NCBI GenBank assembly: GCA_033032865.1
Contig: JAWHQI010000049.1
Location: forward strand, 4,836,001-4,900,000
Direction: 5' to 3'
DNA: 64,000 bases
DNA from: Dactylorhiza incarnata
Lineage: Eukaryota > Streptophyta > Magnoliopsida > Asparagales > Orchidaceae
Position numbers and translations under genes: made by a program. Below, piece after piece: positions 9,875 to 22,689 of this stretch. The notes under the pieces were generated by a model that was not told the DNA's origin, did not search any database, and was given only the letters and a program-made list of their open reading frames with translations. The first letter of the stretch is position 1, and the number at the start of each line of letters is the position of its first letter.

Positions 9875-12800
9875 CATCTATTGCCCCATAATATTCTACA
9901 TTACTGACAATAGGGTTTTGGTCCCTTGAGCTAGCAAAACTTGGAGTTGTTGTTGTAAAAGCAACTCTACTATTTTGAGTCTTACATTTCCCATCTTGTT
10001 CCCTGGTATTAAATTTATAACCAGAGATACAATAGCCTTTGTATCTCCTTGCCACTAGATTATGAAATTTGAAAAGCCAGCTTATGTAATCAGGAACTTG
10101 TTCTTAGTTACTCTAGCTTCAAACCAATACACAAATTCTTGACTATGCATCTTTTATTTAGCCCATTTACTCGATCCACGTCTACTATCAATCAAATTTT
10201 TATGCTCTCTGCATTTACATGAAATAAAGTTAGGATGAATAATCTGATGATATTGAATCAAAGTAAAGCATGTGTATTAATTGTAAAAAGAGTCAAAGTA
10301 ATAATTATCTTACGTTATGTATTTCTCAACTATTTCATCTCCACAATTGAAGATATCATATCGATGGGCTAGTGTTAAAGTAAGATTATCTAGCATAATA
10401 GCCACACCGTTTAGCTTTTTCTTCTCTTTTCCACTTTTCTTCTTTCCCCTAGCAGATAACCCTTTTGTACAAATGGAATAATGGAATGTGATTCACCTGA
10501 GTTTTGACCCCCAAAAAACCTATTAAATCTTGTTTTCACCCCATCATTCATATACCTTGAACAAAATGTTAAACATTCATCAGCCAAGTACGCTTTTGCA
10601 ATAGATCCTTCTTGACGACTCTGATTACGAACATATGATTTCAATCTACAAAGATATCTTTCCATCCAATACATCCTTTGGAAATGCACTTGTCCACACT
10701 GTCTAATTTGATGAATGAGATGAATAGGCAAGTGTACCATTATGTCAAAAAAGCTTGGAGGAAAAATCTTTTTAAGTTGATAGAGTATTTCAACAATTTC
10801 TCTTTGCAATTGATCAAGGTCGTGAACTTTGATAACTTTACTACATATGGACTTGGAAAAAGCTCCTAGTCTCATTAAAGTAAGTGCAACCTGTTTTGGT
10901 AATGCCTTCCTAACAACAACTTGAAGCAAGTACTGCATTGAAATATGTGCATCATGACTCTTATATCCTCGTGAAAGATTTTTGTCTTGCACAAAGCGAG
11001 ATATATTGGATGAGCAAGCATATGGCAACTTAGCATCCTTTAAGACACTACAAAAGGATCTCTTTTCAGCATCTGTCATAGAGAAAGGTGCTGCCCTGAA
11101 GATGTTTTTTTTACGTTTCTTACAAAAAAAGGTTGAAGTTCCTTTCTGATACTCATCTCTTTAAGGTCATGGCGAGCCTTTGCATGATCTTTTGTCTTTC
11201 CTGGAGTGTCTAGCAAAGTTCCAAGCACATTCTCACATATATTCTTTTCAATGTGCATAATGTCAAGGCAATGACGACAAGGATTATGCTCCCAATAGGG
11301 CAACTGGAAAAACATTGATCTTTTCTTTCATGGGGTGTTGCTGACTGACTTCCTCTTCTATTTTTTTCCAAACACTGTTTTAAAGTTCGTCAACTCCATC
11401 ACTTCTTGTCATGATTAGGGGGTAGGAATGGTCCTTACTTACAATTTCCCATTGAATGTTCTTGTATCAAATTGCCAAGGGTGGTCTTCCTCTAAGAACA
11501 ACCTAGAGGACAGATAACCAAACTTCCTACTATGCTTTAGGTATTGAGAAGATGTTTCATAATTACAGGAAGGGCATGCAAATTTTCCTTTGGTGCTCCA
11601 CCTTGATAACATGGCATATGCTGGGAAGTCACTGATTGTCCAAAATAAAGCTGCATGCATTTGAAATGTTTGATTCTTTGAAGCATCATATACTTCCAAA
11701 CCGAACTCCCACAACTCCTTTAATTCCTCAACCAATGGTTGCATATAAACATCAATATTATTTCCAGGAGATTGGAGTCCTTGAATTAAAAGAGACAATA
11801 TTAGAAACTCTTGCTTTATGCTTAGCCATGGTGGTAAATTATAATTGATCAACACCATAGGCCATGTGTTGTAGACACTATTCATTGTTCGAAATGGATT
11901 GAATCTGTCACTAGAAAGGCCGAACCTTACATTCCTGGGGTCCATAGCAAAATCAAGGTCTAAGGCATCAAGAGTCCTCCATGCTTCACCATCAGCTGGA
12001 TGCCTTAAATTTCTATCCTTTGGCAATTTATTAGCATGCCAAGTCATCAAAACAGCTGTTTTTGAGAACATGAACATCCTTTGAAGCCTAGGCTGCAATG
12101 GGAAATGCCACAGAACTTTTGTTGGAATTTGATGAGCCATCATAGATAATGAATCAGCTACTTTTTCTTTAATATCTCCTTCAGATTTCCACCTAGAAAT
12201 CCACAAATCTAACATGATGAAGCATCACTGTGCTCCTTCCAGTCAACATACAATCATTTTGGCATGCATGTATTTTTTGATAATGAAGACCTAAATCCTT
12301 CACCGTCTTTTTTGCATCATTGAAAGAATTGGGAAGTTTTGCATTTGGGAATGCTTCTCTTAGCAAACTTAAACGCTCATCAAAAGCTTCATTGCTCATT
12401 CCATGGACACACTTGCTGATATACAAACGAATAGTAAAGGATTGCTTAGAAAAGCTAGAACACCCAGGATACAGTTGTTCTTGGCCTTCCTCCACTAACT
12501 TCTAGAATTTTTTGGCATCTTCATTTGACCCTGCCCTTGCTTCTCCCCTATCTTATTGAGGCGTAGGAGAATCTTGTTCAACATTTCTATACATGTCATG
12601 CAACATACCATCGATGTTATCATGGATGAACACACCATCATCAATTCAATTGTCAATATTCATCTCATCACTTTCCCCATGGAAAACCCAGTCATCGTAA
12701 CCATCAATAAAGCCATCTATCCTTGGTATGATAATAACGAAAAACACACTTGATGCATGGACAACAAATTTCTTCCCCTTGAGTTTTTTTGGACAAATGA

Positions 12801-12881
12801 TGTTTGAAGGAAATGATCAACCCCTTCAACGTAATCATGATGCCACCTAGGAAGGGTCATCCAACTCTTATCTCTATCCAT
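9875..12881 (-). pseudogene. CACTA transposase, TNP2-like (broken, 3' truncated)
   Basis: This family cuts and pastes CACTA elements by recognising their ends. A start at 12881 opens a transposase-associated domain (MDRDKSWM...). Next come a CXXC-like region and Transposase_21 core (12495-11439, with DPRNVRFGLSSDRFNPF and FPAYAMLSRWSTKGKFACPSC), then the block HCLDIMHIEKNICENVLGTL (about 11290-11220). A DUF4218 region follows (11079-10411, FPPSFFDIMVHLPIHL and GSIAKAYLADECLTFCSRY), and finally a DUF4216 start (10055-9875, SFASSRDQNPIVSNVEYYG). Frameshifts and stops occur near 12750, 12200, 11440 and 11080. It ends abruptly at the LTR of Athila A. Some breaks could be unrecognised introns, but at least the stop near 12720 and the frame changes look like decay. 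Confidence 0.88.
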
Positions 12882-14560
12882 TAACAAGATCACAAATGTA
12901 TTTCTAAAGAAGAAAAAAATGCATAGTGATAGTGATTAGAGAATGAAGATGGGCATAAAAAAATTCAGTAAAAATTATAGAGGGGAGGAAACTATATTGA
13001 TTAAAAAAAGTACAGAAGCCTAAATCAGTAAAAATCTGGGTTAAGAAGTATAGAAGCCTAAATTAATAAAAAAAAGGATATAAGATAAGCGATACCATAT
13101 GCATGATCTTCTTCAACCATTGATCTTCATTTATTTCAAAAGGGAATGAATCACATCACTCAAAATAACTGATCTTAATAAAATTTTCATCATATCAGAT
13201 CCATTAAAATGAAAATGATGACATCTTATCCTGAGGCCATGCAATTGCTAGATTAACATCGAAGGGTGGTAGTAATAGAAAAACGGAGAAAAAAGGCTTA
13301 CTGTAATAGGTTTATGGGAATTCATTATTAATATAGACAAGGCAACAGAGCAATTGCTAGATCAACGTTTAGTTCATTATTAATTTGAAAATTGCCTAAC
13401 GCACGCACCGTTACCACGCAACCTCACCAACTCGCGATCTGACAAAAAATTTCACACGGCAATACCGAAGGTTCGCTAAGCCTCTTGAGATCTTACAAAG
13501 GCTATTTGACAATGTTCGATCAAGCGAAAAGGACCCACACGATCTGATCGATCTTACGTCCACAAGTTAATCACGAGAGTTAGCCACCGTAATAAACTTT
13601 AGTTCAATCACAAAGAAGAAAACAAATTAAAATTAATAAAAGAATTATACAAGACCATTCAACCTGAATCTCTAGTATTTCCGGCGTATGAAATCAGACA
13701 TTAGTTAGACAGGCTTTGGAACTCAGAAGACTTTAACAAGTTGATATTATGACCATTTGTAGACTGTGAGTATCTATCTATAGACACCATACATCCCGAT
13801 ATAATCAAAGAAGCTCAAATTCAAGATCTTGAATGACAAAAAATATATATATATATAAAAGGAGTTGAAAATTTAACAATTGATAAAGAGGGGGCTTTGA
13901 GAGTTATAAAAAAACATGATGAGTCCCAAATTACCAAAAAAATGAGGATAAAATTTAAAAAGAATCCAACAAGAACGGGATTATCCTTTATCCAGGTGAG
14001 ATAGATATGTAACAAGATCTAAAACAAAACAAAAAAAATCGTGGCAGAATCTTTGACTTAAAACAGTAAGAAACGAATGCATTTTCTAGGTTTTCTACAG
14101 CTGAAAAAAAAGTACAAATGAAAAAAACACACAAAAAGACACAAAAATAAGATAAAACACACAATGCATTTCTAGGTTTTCTAGGATTTGGATTTCATAC
14201 TTGTAGAAGACAGGAGATGGCTTTGAAATGCTGGAGGAGGCTTTGAAATGCCGATGATGGCCAAGATCCACCGGCGATGTCGACGGGAAGCGGAGTCCAG
14301 AGCGTGGGAATAGCGGGAGAAAACCTTGAAATCACTGTAGACGAGCCTGGAGCCGTCGACGATGGAAGTGTCGGCGATGAAAGAGGAGTCCAGAGCGTCG
14401 GAGATGAGCCTGCAGTCGTTGGCGATGGAAGCGATAGGGGTTTTCCCGAGTTGGCCGGGAGCGGCGTTTTCGGGAGAGAGAGAAAGAGGGAATAATGGGT
14501 AGTCGGGTATTAGGGCAGAAATTTAACACAGTAGTTTTGGATATTATATATTCATGGGTA
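12882..14560 (-). other. CACTA 5' non-coding region
   Basis: About 1.7 kb upstream of the transposase start. Most is AT-rich with no recognisable coding. A GC-richer block (14270-14500) contains repeated gtcggcgatg/gagtccagagcg phrases and could be an untranslated first exon. A phrase gggtagtcgggtatta occurs twice (about 14496 and 14554), straddling its edge. Confidence 0.5.
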
Positions 14561-15042
14561 GTCGGGTATTAATATAATTAATTGTAATAGATAACATGTA
14601 ATAATTGTTTGCTAAATATAAATCTAATAGGTAACATGTAAAAATTGTTGCGTAAAATGAATCACAAAATGCTACATTTCAAAATTGTTCCAAGTAATGA
14701 AAATAGGAATATTTTTTGAATGTTGGGTTAAATTTGTTGCCAAAAACTACTACTTTATTGCAACAATTAAAAAATGTTCCATATTCTAAGTTTATGCAAC
14801 ATTTTACAAATGTTACAAAATAAAATGTTGTCAAAAGCCAAATATATATTGTAGTGTTGATGCATGAAATTGGTAGCATTTTTGTAACCGCAACAAAATA
14901 ACTGATACTATAGGTATGATATGTTATAGTAGCATTTATTTATCTACAGTTGCGCTTATATACGCTACCATAAATAACTTTTGGTAGCGTTTAATTAATC
15001 GCTATAAATTAAACGTTACCATATGCATGATATGGTGTAGTG
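14561..15042 (-). repeat. CACTA subterminal repeats and terminal inverted repeat
   Basis: Short motifs recur in both orientations: gctacc/ggtagc with neighbouring aaac or taaat, gcaac/ttgttgc and aaatgtt. The last bases give CACTACACC on the minus strand. Such subterminal arrays bind the transposase in CACTA elements. The outermost part also holds an inverted repeat around 14995-15035 (ggtagcgttt / aaacgttacc). Confidence 0.75.
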
Positions 15043-16866
15043 ACGCACTGACAGATTTGGGTGCTAGTATCAATTTGATGTTGTTTTAATTATTTAAAAA
15101 GCTTGGTTTAGGTAAACCAAGCCCAACAAAAATCAGCATCCAACTAGCAGACCGATCAATAAAATACCCAATTGGGGTTATTGAGGATGTGCTTATTAAG
15201 GTTGACAAATTTACCTTCCCGGTAGACTTTGTCATCCTAGACATTGAGGAAGACGCTGAAGTACCTATTATACTCGGGCGTCCTTTCCTCGCCACCTCCT
15301 GGGTAATAATTGACGTTAGTAATGGCAAACTTCTCCTACGAGTTGAGGATGAAGAAGTTATTTTTAGTATGATTAACTCTATGAAAAATTCATTTTCTAA
15401 GGACAATTCTTGTTATACTTTAGAAACTAATTTTGATGAAGATTAATCGTCATTTTCTGAATTAATCTCAAAAAACTTAGAAGATTCGGAGTTGGCAAAT
15501 TTATTTTGTCTAAAAGAAATAACTCGGTCGTTACCGTTTGAGCAAATAAATTTACAAAACTTCAAAGTAAAAACATCTTATGAGGAGCCGCCGAGTGTAG
15601 AATTCAAACAATTACCGGAACATTTAAAATATATATTATTAGAAAAAGATTCAAAATTACCCGTAATCATATCTTCCGCGCTTAACGATTCGGAAATTTC
15701 CGAATTAACAAAAATTTTAAATAATCACTGACATGCAATTGCTTGTCAAATTTTGGATATCAAAGGGATTAACCCCTCATTTTGCACGCATAAAATAAAT
15801 TTAGAAAATAATTCTTGCGGCACTATTCAGCCTCAACGATGCCTTAATCCAAATATGAAGGACGTCGTTAAGGCTGAAATTATAAAATTATTAGACGCAG
15901 GGATTATTTACCCAATTTTGTATAGTACTTGGGTTAGCCCGGTGTAAGTCGTGCCTAAGAAAGGCGGGAACAATTACCAGGCCGCAAGAAGGTGCAAGAG
16001 GCGGCCTTCTACTGGCCCACCTTATTCAAATACGCTCACACTCTTGTGAGTAAATGCGATAGTTTCCAGTGGTTAGTTAATATTTCTAACCGAGACGAGA
16101 TGCCACAAAATATATTCATAGAATACGAAATATTCGATTTATGAGGTTTAGATTTCATAGGTCCTTTACCTCCCTCAAACAACAATAAATTTATTCTTGT
16201 TGCGGTCGACTACCTGTCAAGGTGGGCAGAAGAACTAGCCCTTCCCACCAATGATGCAAGAGTCACCATAAATTTTTTGAAACAATTATTTTCAAGATTT
16301 GGCACACCACGCGCACTAGTGAGTGATAGGGGATCACATTTTTGTAACAGTCAACTTGCTGAAATTTTAGAAAAATACGACGTTACACACAAACTCTCCA
16401 CCTCCTATCACCCATAAACAAATGGCCAAGTGGGGGTGGTAAACCGTGAACTAAAAAGAATTTTAGAAAAAATGGTGTCAAATAATAGATAGGATTGGTC
16501 GCTTTAATTAGATGACGCCTTATGGGCTTATCGGACTGCGTACTAGACCGCCATCGGCTGTCCACCATACCGGTTAGTCTACGGAAAAGCATGTCATTTA
16601 TCGGTGGAATTAGAGCGTCGTGCATATTGGGTGCTTAAATTTTTTAATTTAGATTTAAACTTAGCCTCCGAAAACCAAATATTTCAATGGAATGAATTAG
16701 ACGAATGGCGTGCAAACGCCTATGAAAATAATAAATTCTACAAGGAGCGCACTAAGTATTATCATGAAAAAAGAATAAAAAATCCGAAGTCTTTTTCTCC
16801 GGAAGATTTAGTCCTTCTTTATAACTCACATTTAAGACATTTTCCCGGAAAACTAAAGTCCCAATG
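15043..16866 (+). pseudogene. Athila pol fragment G (protease, RT start, integrase)
   Basis: Directly right of the CACTA end the reading is LTDLGASINL, the Athila protease active-site region. It continues through ILGRPFLATS to the first part of RT near 15955. The sequence then jumps to the integrase finger near 15975 ([13 protein letters not shown]), so about 1.5 kb of RT/RNase H present in F is deleted. The integrase finger has lost its last Cys (CDSFQ). Stops interrupt at about 15444, 15729, 16141, 16416, 16489 and elsewhere. It ends near 16866 in the integrase C-terminal domain, where Tekay sequence begins. This is an old, dead copy, closer in sequence to F than to A. Confidence 0.88.
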
Positions 16867-18159
16867 GGCTGGATTCGGGAGGACATCATGATAGAGGCTC
16901 ACTGCAGTAGGTATTTGGTTCACCCGGGTATCACCAAGATGACGACGGACATGAAGAGGACCCTGTATTGGGCAGGTATGAAGAGGGGCATTACTTATTT
17001 TGTGACTCACTGCGAGTCTTGCCAGCTCATGAAGGCAGAATGAAAGAACCCAGCCAGACTATTGCAACCACTCCCGCTGCCGGAGTGGAAGTTCGACAAC
17101 ATCGCGATGGACTTTATACATGGTCTCCCCTGGTCACATGTGAGGAATGACTCGATATGGGTGATCGTTGACAGATTGACGAAGGTTACCCGATTCATTC
17201 TAGCCAGGAAGGACACATCAGTTGGTGATTTAGTACGACGGTTCGTGAAGCAATTTGTTCAGTACCATGGCATGCCTAGGATGATTGTGTCGGGCCGGGA
17301 TGGACGATTCACATCAAGGGAGTGGAGAGCAGTGCAGTCTTACATAGGCACACGACTGACATTCAGTACGGCATTCCACCCCCAGACAGACGGGCAGACG
17401 GAGTATACCAACTGGACCTTGGAGGATCTTCTACGTCTATGCATCCTGGTCCGTGGGGAGCCATGGGAGAGACTGTTGCCATTGGTCGAGTTCTCGTACA
17501 ATAATAGCCACCAGGCTAGCATAGGCATGGCACCTTACGAGGCATTATACGGACAAAGGTGCAGGACCCCATTGTCTTGGATCCAGGATGAGGATCCAAA
17601 GGCACTCGGCTCAGAGTTCATAGAGGACACGGAGGCTCAGGTGAGGCTGATTCGAGACAGGATGCTGGAGGCCCAGAGCAGGCAGGACAAGTTTTACGAT
17701 GCGCAGCATCATATGGTAGAGTTCTAGGTGGGAGATCGGTTATTCTTGAAGATATGTCTGATGCATGGAGTCTCGTGGTTACGTGGGCGGAAGAAGCTCA
17801 GTATGAGATATATAGGGCCTTATAGAATCCTGGAGCGGATCGGCCCCTTGGCTTACAGACTGGAGCTACCACCGGAGTTAGCGTGGCTGCATGACGTCTT
17901 CCACGTCTCCTCACTTAGGAGGGCTCTACTACGGCCAGAGAAGCATATATCTACTATAAAGGGACCATTAGCTACTGATCGGTCAGTTAACCTAGAGCCG
18001 GTCCAGATCGACGACACGGAGATGCGAGTCCTGCAGCGCAAGAAGGTTCCATTGGTCAAAGTCTTATGGTGGAATCATGGATTGGAGGATCACACCTGGG
18101 AGCCAATAAACTTGATGCAGCCAAAGTATCCAGAGCTCTTTACGACAGGTATAACTTAA
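16867..18159 (+). pseudogene. Tekay-like integrase and chromodomain (element C, broken)
   Basis: The finger reads AHCSRYLVHPG...HCESC (16890-17030). The core has DNIAMDFIHGLP and GQTEYTNWTLEDLL. The second catalytic aspartate is replaced by glycine (VSGRDGRFTS near 17290), so this integrase would be inactive even without the stops at about 17041 and 17725. The C-terminal GPYRILERIGPLAYRLELP motif and a chromodomain-like end (VPLVKVLWWNHG...TWEP, 18045-18105) mark the Tekay/Del chromovirus lineage, whose chromodomain steers insertion to particular chromatin. gag, protease and RT are missing. Confidence 0.87.
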
Positions 18160-18258
18160 TTTCTGTTTGGGATGTTACATTTAATCACTTGCTATAGGAT
18201 CCACACAGGCCTAACTTGAATTTCGAGGACAAAATTTATATTTTTATTTATTGGGATT
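18160..18258 (+). other. 3' non-coding end and PPT region of Tekay C
   Basis: Contains aatttcgaggacaaaattt (about 18218-18237), an imperfect form of the inverted repeat found before the 3' LTR of B, E, J and K. An AT-rich stretch ending ttgggatt then abuts the LTR. No clean purine tract remains. Confidence 0.6.
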
Positions 18259-19702
18259 TGTAACATCCCCCAAACAACTAGACTCCCAAGTTGGTTTTGT
18301 CATGACTAGGTCATGAAAAAATCATAGGAAGAGCTTATGACCATGTGAACTTAGGTAAGAAGGAGAAAACAAAAGTGGTCTGCAAATAGCAATTTTCAAA
18401 TACCAATCCTAGGGTTGGACTTTAGGGCCTCACCTTGACCTTTTGACCCGACCATAACATACCTAGCCCAATAAGGGTCATTTGGAGCACCAAGGGCCTA
18501 TTGGGATCAACCAAAGAGGTCAAATTGACAAAAGTCAACCCTAACCCTAAATTGGTCAAAGTAGCTTAATTAGGGTCAATTGACATCCACCATGCCAAAT
18601 TGACCTTACCCCTACCATTATAAGGATACTAGAGACTCAATGGACCAAAAATCCCCATCATGGGGCCTCCAATTTAGTCAATTTTACCAATGTCAACCCT
18701 AGCCATAATTTGGTCAAAAGTGCCCTACTATGGGTCAATTCACCCTCATCTTACCAAATTGACCTTACCTAGACCTTCCTAACCCTTAAGGGTGTCCAAT
18801 GCATCACTACACACCCTTTGTAGTCAACCCAAATGGTAAATTTGACCAAAGTCAACCTTATCCTAAATTTAAGTCAAAATGACCTATTTTGCTCAAATTG
18901 AACCCAATCCACTTAGCCTAGACCCAACTGAGGTGGTCCCCAACCTAATGGGGGTTGGATTCTACTGTATTGGCCATTCAATTTCAAGGTATTCGGCCAG
19001 AAGAGAGAAACCTCCATTTCCCCAAAAAATGGTGGAGAGAGAGAGAGAGAGAAGAATAATGGCATTCATGGCCAATTAAGCCCCCAATTGATGGGAATTC
19101 ATCTCCCCTGGCAGTTACAAGAGGATTGGGAGGTTTCTCAGCCAACAAGGGGCTAAATTCAGAGAGAATTTGGAGTAGATGAAAACCACCATTAATGGTG
19201 TTAATGGCCATTGATGTCATGGCTCCTCCCCTCCTCCAATTGACCCCTTAACACCTTCAGGAGTCGGAGAGGTATGAAAAACCCCTCTTCCCCGAAGAAA
19301 TCGAGCACTAGGAGCCTAGATCGACATGGCGCTAAAAGCACCACCTTCAGCAATGGAGACTCGCCGGAATACACGACACCAGGCCATAAATCAGGTCCAA
19401 TCCGCTTCCCCTCTTCTAGTGCTAGATCTTTGTCGAATTGGGGCTTGATTAGAACCAAATCGGTCTCGAATCAAGCCACCGAAAGGGCTCATTTCGAGCC
19501 CTCCTTATCCCACCAAATATCCTCATTTCGGCCACCTCTGGCCGGCCAACCACCCCTAATCGCCGGCCACCACCTTAACGGAGTTGGTGGTGACATAGGT
19601 CGGCCGGGGCGGCGCTCAGGTGGCTGGGAAAATGAGGAGGAAGGAGGCCTGGGATGGGTTAATCCCATCCCTTGGCTGTAGGTTGAAGATGACCAGGAGC
19701 CG
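18259..19702 (+). repeat. 3' LTR of Tekay C, first part
   Basis: Begins tgtaacatccc, the usual start of this lineage. Its first 500 bp match the start of the B LTR (minus strand, 42826-43331 and 63400-63910), and 19190-19650 matches B LTR 38350-38820 in reverse. B and C are therefore related families lying head to head. A (ga) run at 19031-19053 and rich gt/ca text are the only simple repeats. The LTR is interrupted at 19702 by element B and resumes at 63911. Confidence 0.85.
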
Positions 19703-20890
19703 TGTAAGACCCCATTTTTTTTTTCAAACATCCGGGTCTTAGCACCAGAACCTCCGTTTTGCGGTGACACCCTCGCTTGGGAAGATTGCCACTACAAAAC
19801 GCCGATCCTGCCGGCCAAATCGATCACAAAGAAGAAAATTATAAACGAACAAATATAAGTTCAAGTCCACAATCACATGCTATATATATATATTTGAATG
19901 TCCACATGATAATAACTGAATACAAAGATAACAATAATAAGAATAAGGGCTCATGCCCAGTACATCATATCCTCACTACAAGATCACTCGTGGGAGCTAA
20001 CTACTAATCACTCACTGATCCTGAATTCTGTGCTCCTGTACTAGACTAGCCCTCCTCCGTCTAAACCGGCCTCTGGTGCTGCTGCGTCTCCTCGGTCCCC
20101 TAAAATGATATGGTCCACCGACCATTAGTCAAAAAGACTAAGCCTTATGTTCCCCACCCCACCCCCAATGGCTCCTAGGCACCCTGTGGGAGGATGAAGC
20201 GGAGGACAGCAAGGGGTATAATCAAAAAGCAGATGACGGGGCATAATCTACAGGAAGAGTTCTACCACTACTCAAGTATATATATATACATAATCGAAGC
20301 AGTTAATAAAGCATAATAAGAGCAGGTAAAGTGTAAGTAAAGAACAGTAAGTAAAGCAGGTATATAATAGAAAAGTAACCATTGATTTATAGGAATGCCC
20401 ATACAAACCTATAGACCAAGGGGTCGTTTAGCAGGGCCTATCGTATAAGAAGTCCCATAACCAACTTATATGATATGGGTAGGGGTTGAATGCAATGTCT
20501 ATGCCATGACATGCAGAGTTATGCAGTTTATGCTATGTTCATACAAGTTCAACTCACACACTTCGACTCTATGCGCACAGACCTTTAGTTCCCCCTTTTT
20601 GGAGCTAGCTAGACTCCCAGGATACTCCCGTAGTGGCAAACGGAAGCGGTGGGTTGGGACTCGCCCACCTCTAGGTTGGTATTCACACTACCTAACCTAG
20701 ACCTATCGTACGCCTCAACGTAAAAACACAGAGCATCTGCGTACTCTTACTGGCTGGGCCACCAGACTTTTATGGCTAAGTGCAAATTCCACACTTGTCG
20801 AGTCAACGTATTGACGTCGGTGTGAACGACCTTACAATTCCGAAGACCCACCACCTTCGTGCACATGCAAACATGTTCTACTATCTATCT

Positions 20891-21064
20891 CCGAGCCATA
20901 AGCTCCACGGGCTAACCCGCCCGTGACCATAACCTTCCGAGCCACCGGCTCGCCGGACCAATCCGTCCGTACCAACAAACCTTACTGAGTCACAAGCTCA
21001 CCAGACTAATTAGTCTACTGCTACAACCACCTAGCCTACCGCTCGTCAGACCAAACCGACTAAT
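20891..21064. repeat. Four-unit hairpin array in B LTR
   Basis: Four diverged units of 46-48 bp start at 20891, 20937, 20985 and 21031. Each carries two small inverted repeats. The first is gagc...gctc (gagccaccggctc in unit 2). The second changes between units while keeping pairing: acgggc/gcccgt, cggac/gtccg, agacta/tagtct. Unit 4 is weak. The array is also present at 60621-60790. Confidence 0.65.
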
Positions 21065-21147
21065 ATTCCCGTGATATCGGGGTGTGTGTGTTCGTTATTA
21101 AGTTCATATTGTACATTAACTTATCCCTACAATTTATGGTTAATCTT

Positions 21148-21233
21148 GGACTTCCCGAGGATTAGCCTGTAAGGGGCTCGCTATGGTACTAGGAACTATA
21201 ATGGTATGACACCCCAAAGTTCCCTTTCTCAAG
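21148..21233 (-). repeat. 85-bp shared module, copy in B 3' LTR
   Basis: On the plus strand it begins ggacttcccgagg and ends ccctttctcaag. It aligns with Athila A 2637-2720 over its full length although B and A are different lineages. Confidence 0.7.
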
Positions 21234-21445
21234 ACACTTAGTGTTGTTGGTATCTACCCATAAGAACACCCCTCTTATCATTTCACTTGAGTTAAACCTA
21301 AGTGCTTTATGACACGCTAGGGAAAAGACGATCCTTCGTCAATCCCAAGCACTACCTTACCTTTAACTCACCAAGCACTCTTAATATATAACTCCTTTTT
21401 GGTGACCTAAATCTCTTCATCCTAACCATGTACACCAACTACATG

Positions 21446-22686
21446 TGATAGCGCGGCCCCTCCGACACTCCTTGATAATGATCCGGTTGCCGAGACGCTG
21501 CGACACAAAGATCTGAGATGCCATGATGATGCGGAAGGAAGTCCGCGTTACAATCTCCGCTCGCGGCGTGCCAAAACTGCCGTGATAATTTAAAGTTTAT
21601 TTATGCACTTTTATTTTATATTAATGAATATAAAATTATTTCATGCTTGATGATAATTTTATAATCATTAAAATGGTTGTAATTTTAATTTTGAACTCTT
21701 TGTTTTATTTTGGTGTGTATTTAACCATACGGGTGGATGAGATTTCATCTCCATCTTGGATGGTTAAGATTTTGTTGTAACTCCTATTTAAGGAGGCCTT
21801 GATGAGAGGGAATATTATATTGAAGATTACAAACCCTAATTTCTCCCTTGAGAATTTCGGCCATGCTTGGAGCCTCCTCCTAGCCGCCCCCTTCCCTTGG
21901 TGTGACTCCAAGACCGCTTCCTCCATCCGCTTCGGTGCGACTCCGGCGTGGCTTCCTTCGGTGCAACTCCAAGGAAGAAGGTTGCAACCCCATTCGGTGT
22001 GACGCCGGTGGATCCGTGGAGAGAGTGAATCTCCCACATTATCTTGTGTGTGTTCATCTTCTTGGTTGGGTAATCCCTTCTCATTTAGTGATTTCTTTCT
22101 GTGAGATTTGTGGAGGCTTATGCGAACCGTCTTTTCCGTGATTTTAAAACGCATCGCTTGCAACTTTTGATTTCGATTCGTTGTTATTGAATCTCTTGTG
22201 ATCCGGATAGGGAAGATCCGTTGCGGGAGAAAAACTCGGCCTTGCCTTGACTTGCTCTCCAAGATTGGCACAATTTGTGCTAACAAGGGAATTAATCTCA
22301 ACTAGAATTTTGACCGCTACTAATCGTTGGCCGCCGCTTCGAAATAAATTATTTGCTGCGTTTGAAACGGCTCAAGTTGAAGAATAGATGCTTGTGTAGG
22401 TGCGGTGAGTTGTGTGCTTGTTGGAGAGGTAGGTCTTGTCTAAGGACGTGGTATCGAATCCGGTTGTGAATCTTCTTGTTTACATTGTTATTCGGATTTG
22501 GGAGCCCACCCGACCTCTTTATTTGCCGCTCTTGGTCGGAGTACTCTTGGAACGAGATCTTTGAGAGCAAGCACGACCTCTTTCCGTTCGCTTTTGGTCG
22601 GAGCCCCTTCCATGTTATTTTATTTTTCTGTGATGAATGTTGTCCGTTAGAGTAACGTCCACGTCGTCACGTTCATCCCTACATCA
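21446..22686 (+). repeat. 5' LTR of chromovirus D
   Basis: 1241 bp, nearly identical to the 3' LTR except for a 27-bp segment lost from the 3' copy (near 35430) and a 14-bp ttttatttatgcac duplication in the 3' copy. It contains a TATA-like tatttaagg at about 21784. The phrase ttcggtgcgactcc recurs in variants around 21895-22010, and a repeated ttggtcggag block occurs at 22532 and 22599. Confidence 0.92.
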
Positions 22687-22689
22687 ATT

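Larger units (their letters stand above)
9875..15042 (-). mobile_element. CACTA (En/Spm-like) DNA transposon, truncated
   Basis: The right terminus at 15042 reads CACTACACCATATC on the minus strand. It is preceded by a subterminal region with repeated gtagc/gctacc and gcaac/ttgttg motifs. A TNP2-type transposase gene reads leftwards. The left half is lost at the junction with Athila A, so the other terminal inverted repeat is absent. The element is inserted in Athila pol G. The 3-bp TSD cannot be confirmed because only one flank survives. Confidence 0.88.
19703..21445 (-). repeat. B 3' LTR, segment 1 (its 3' end)
   Basis: Matches 44458-45082 and 60105-61177 of the other LTR. It contains a four-unit hairpin array (20891-21064) and a copy of the 85-bp module (21148-21233). 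No ORF of interest is present. The last five bases, acatg, are the TSD copied on the insertion of element D. Confidence 0.88.

Noticed and set aside
14277..14495. Short glycine/valine-rich ORF in the CACTA 5' region
   Set aside because: Composition reflects a GC-rich repeated phrase. There is no recognisable domain, and it lies on the strand opposite to the transposase.
19031..19053. (ga) microsatellite and other short simple repeats (51384 aat, 13846 ta)
   Set aside because: Ordinary low-complexity sequence in AT-rich or LTR DNA without further pattern.
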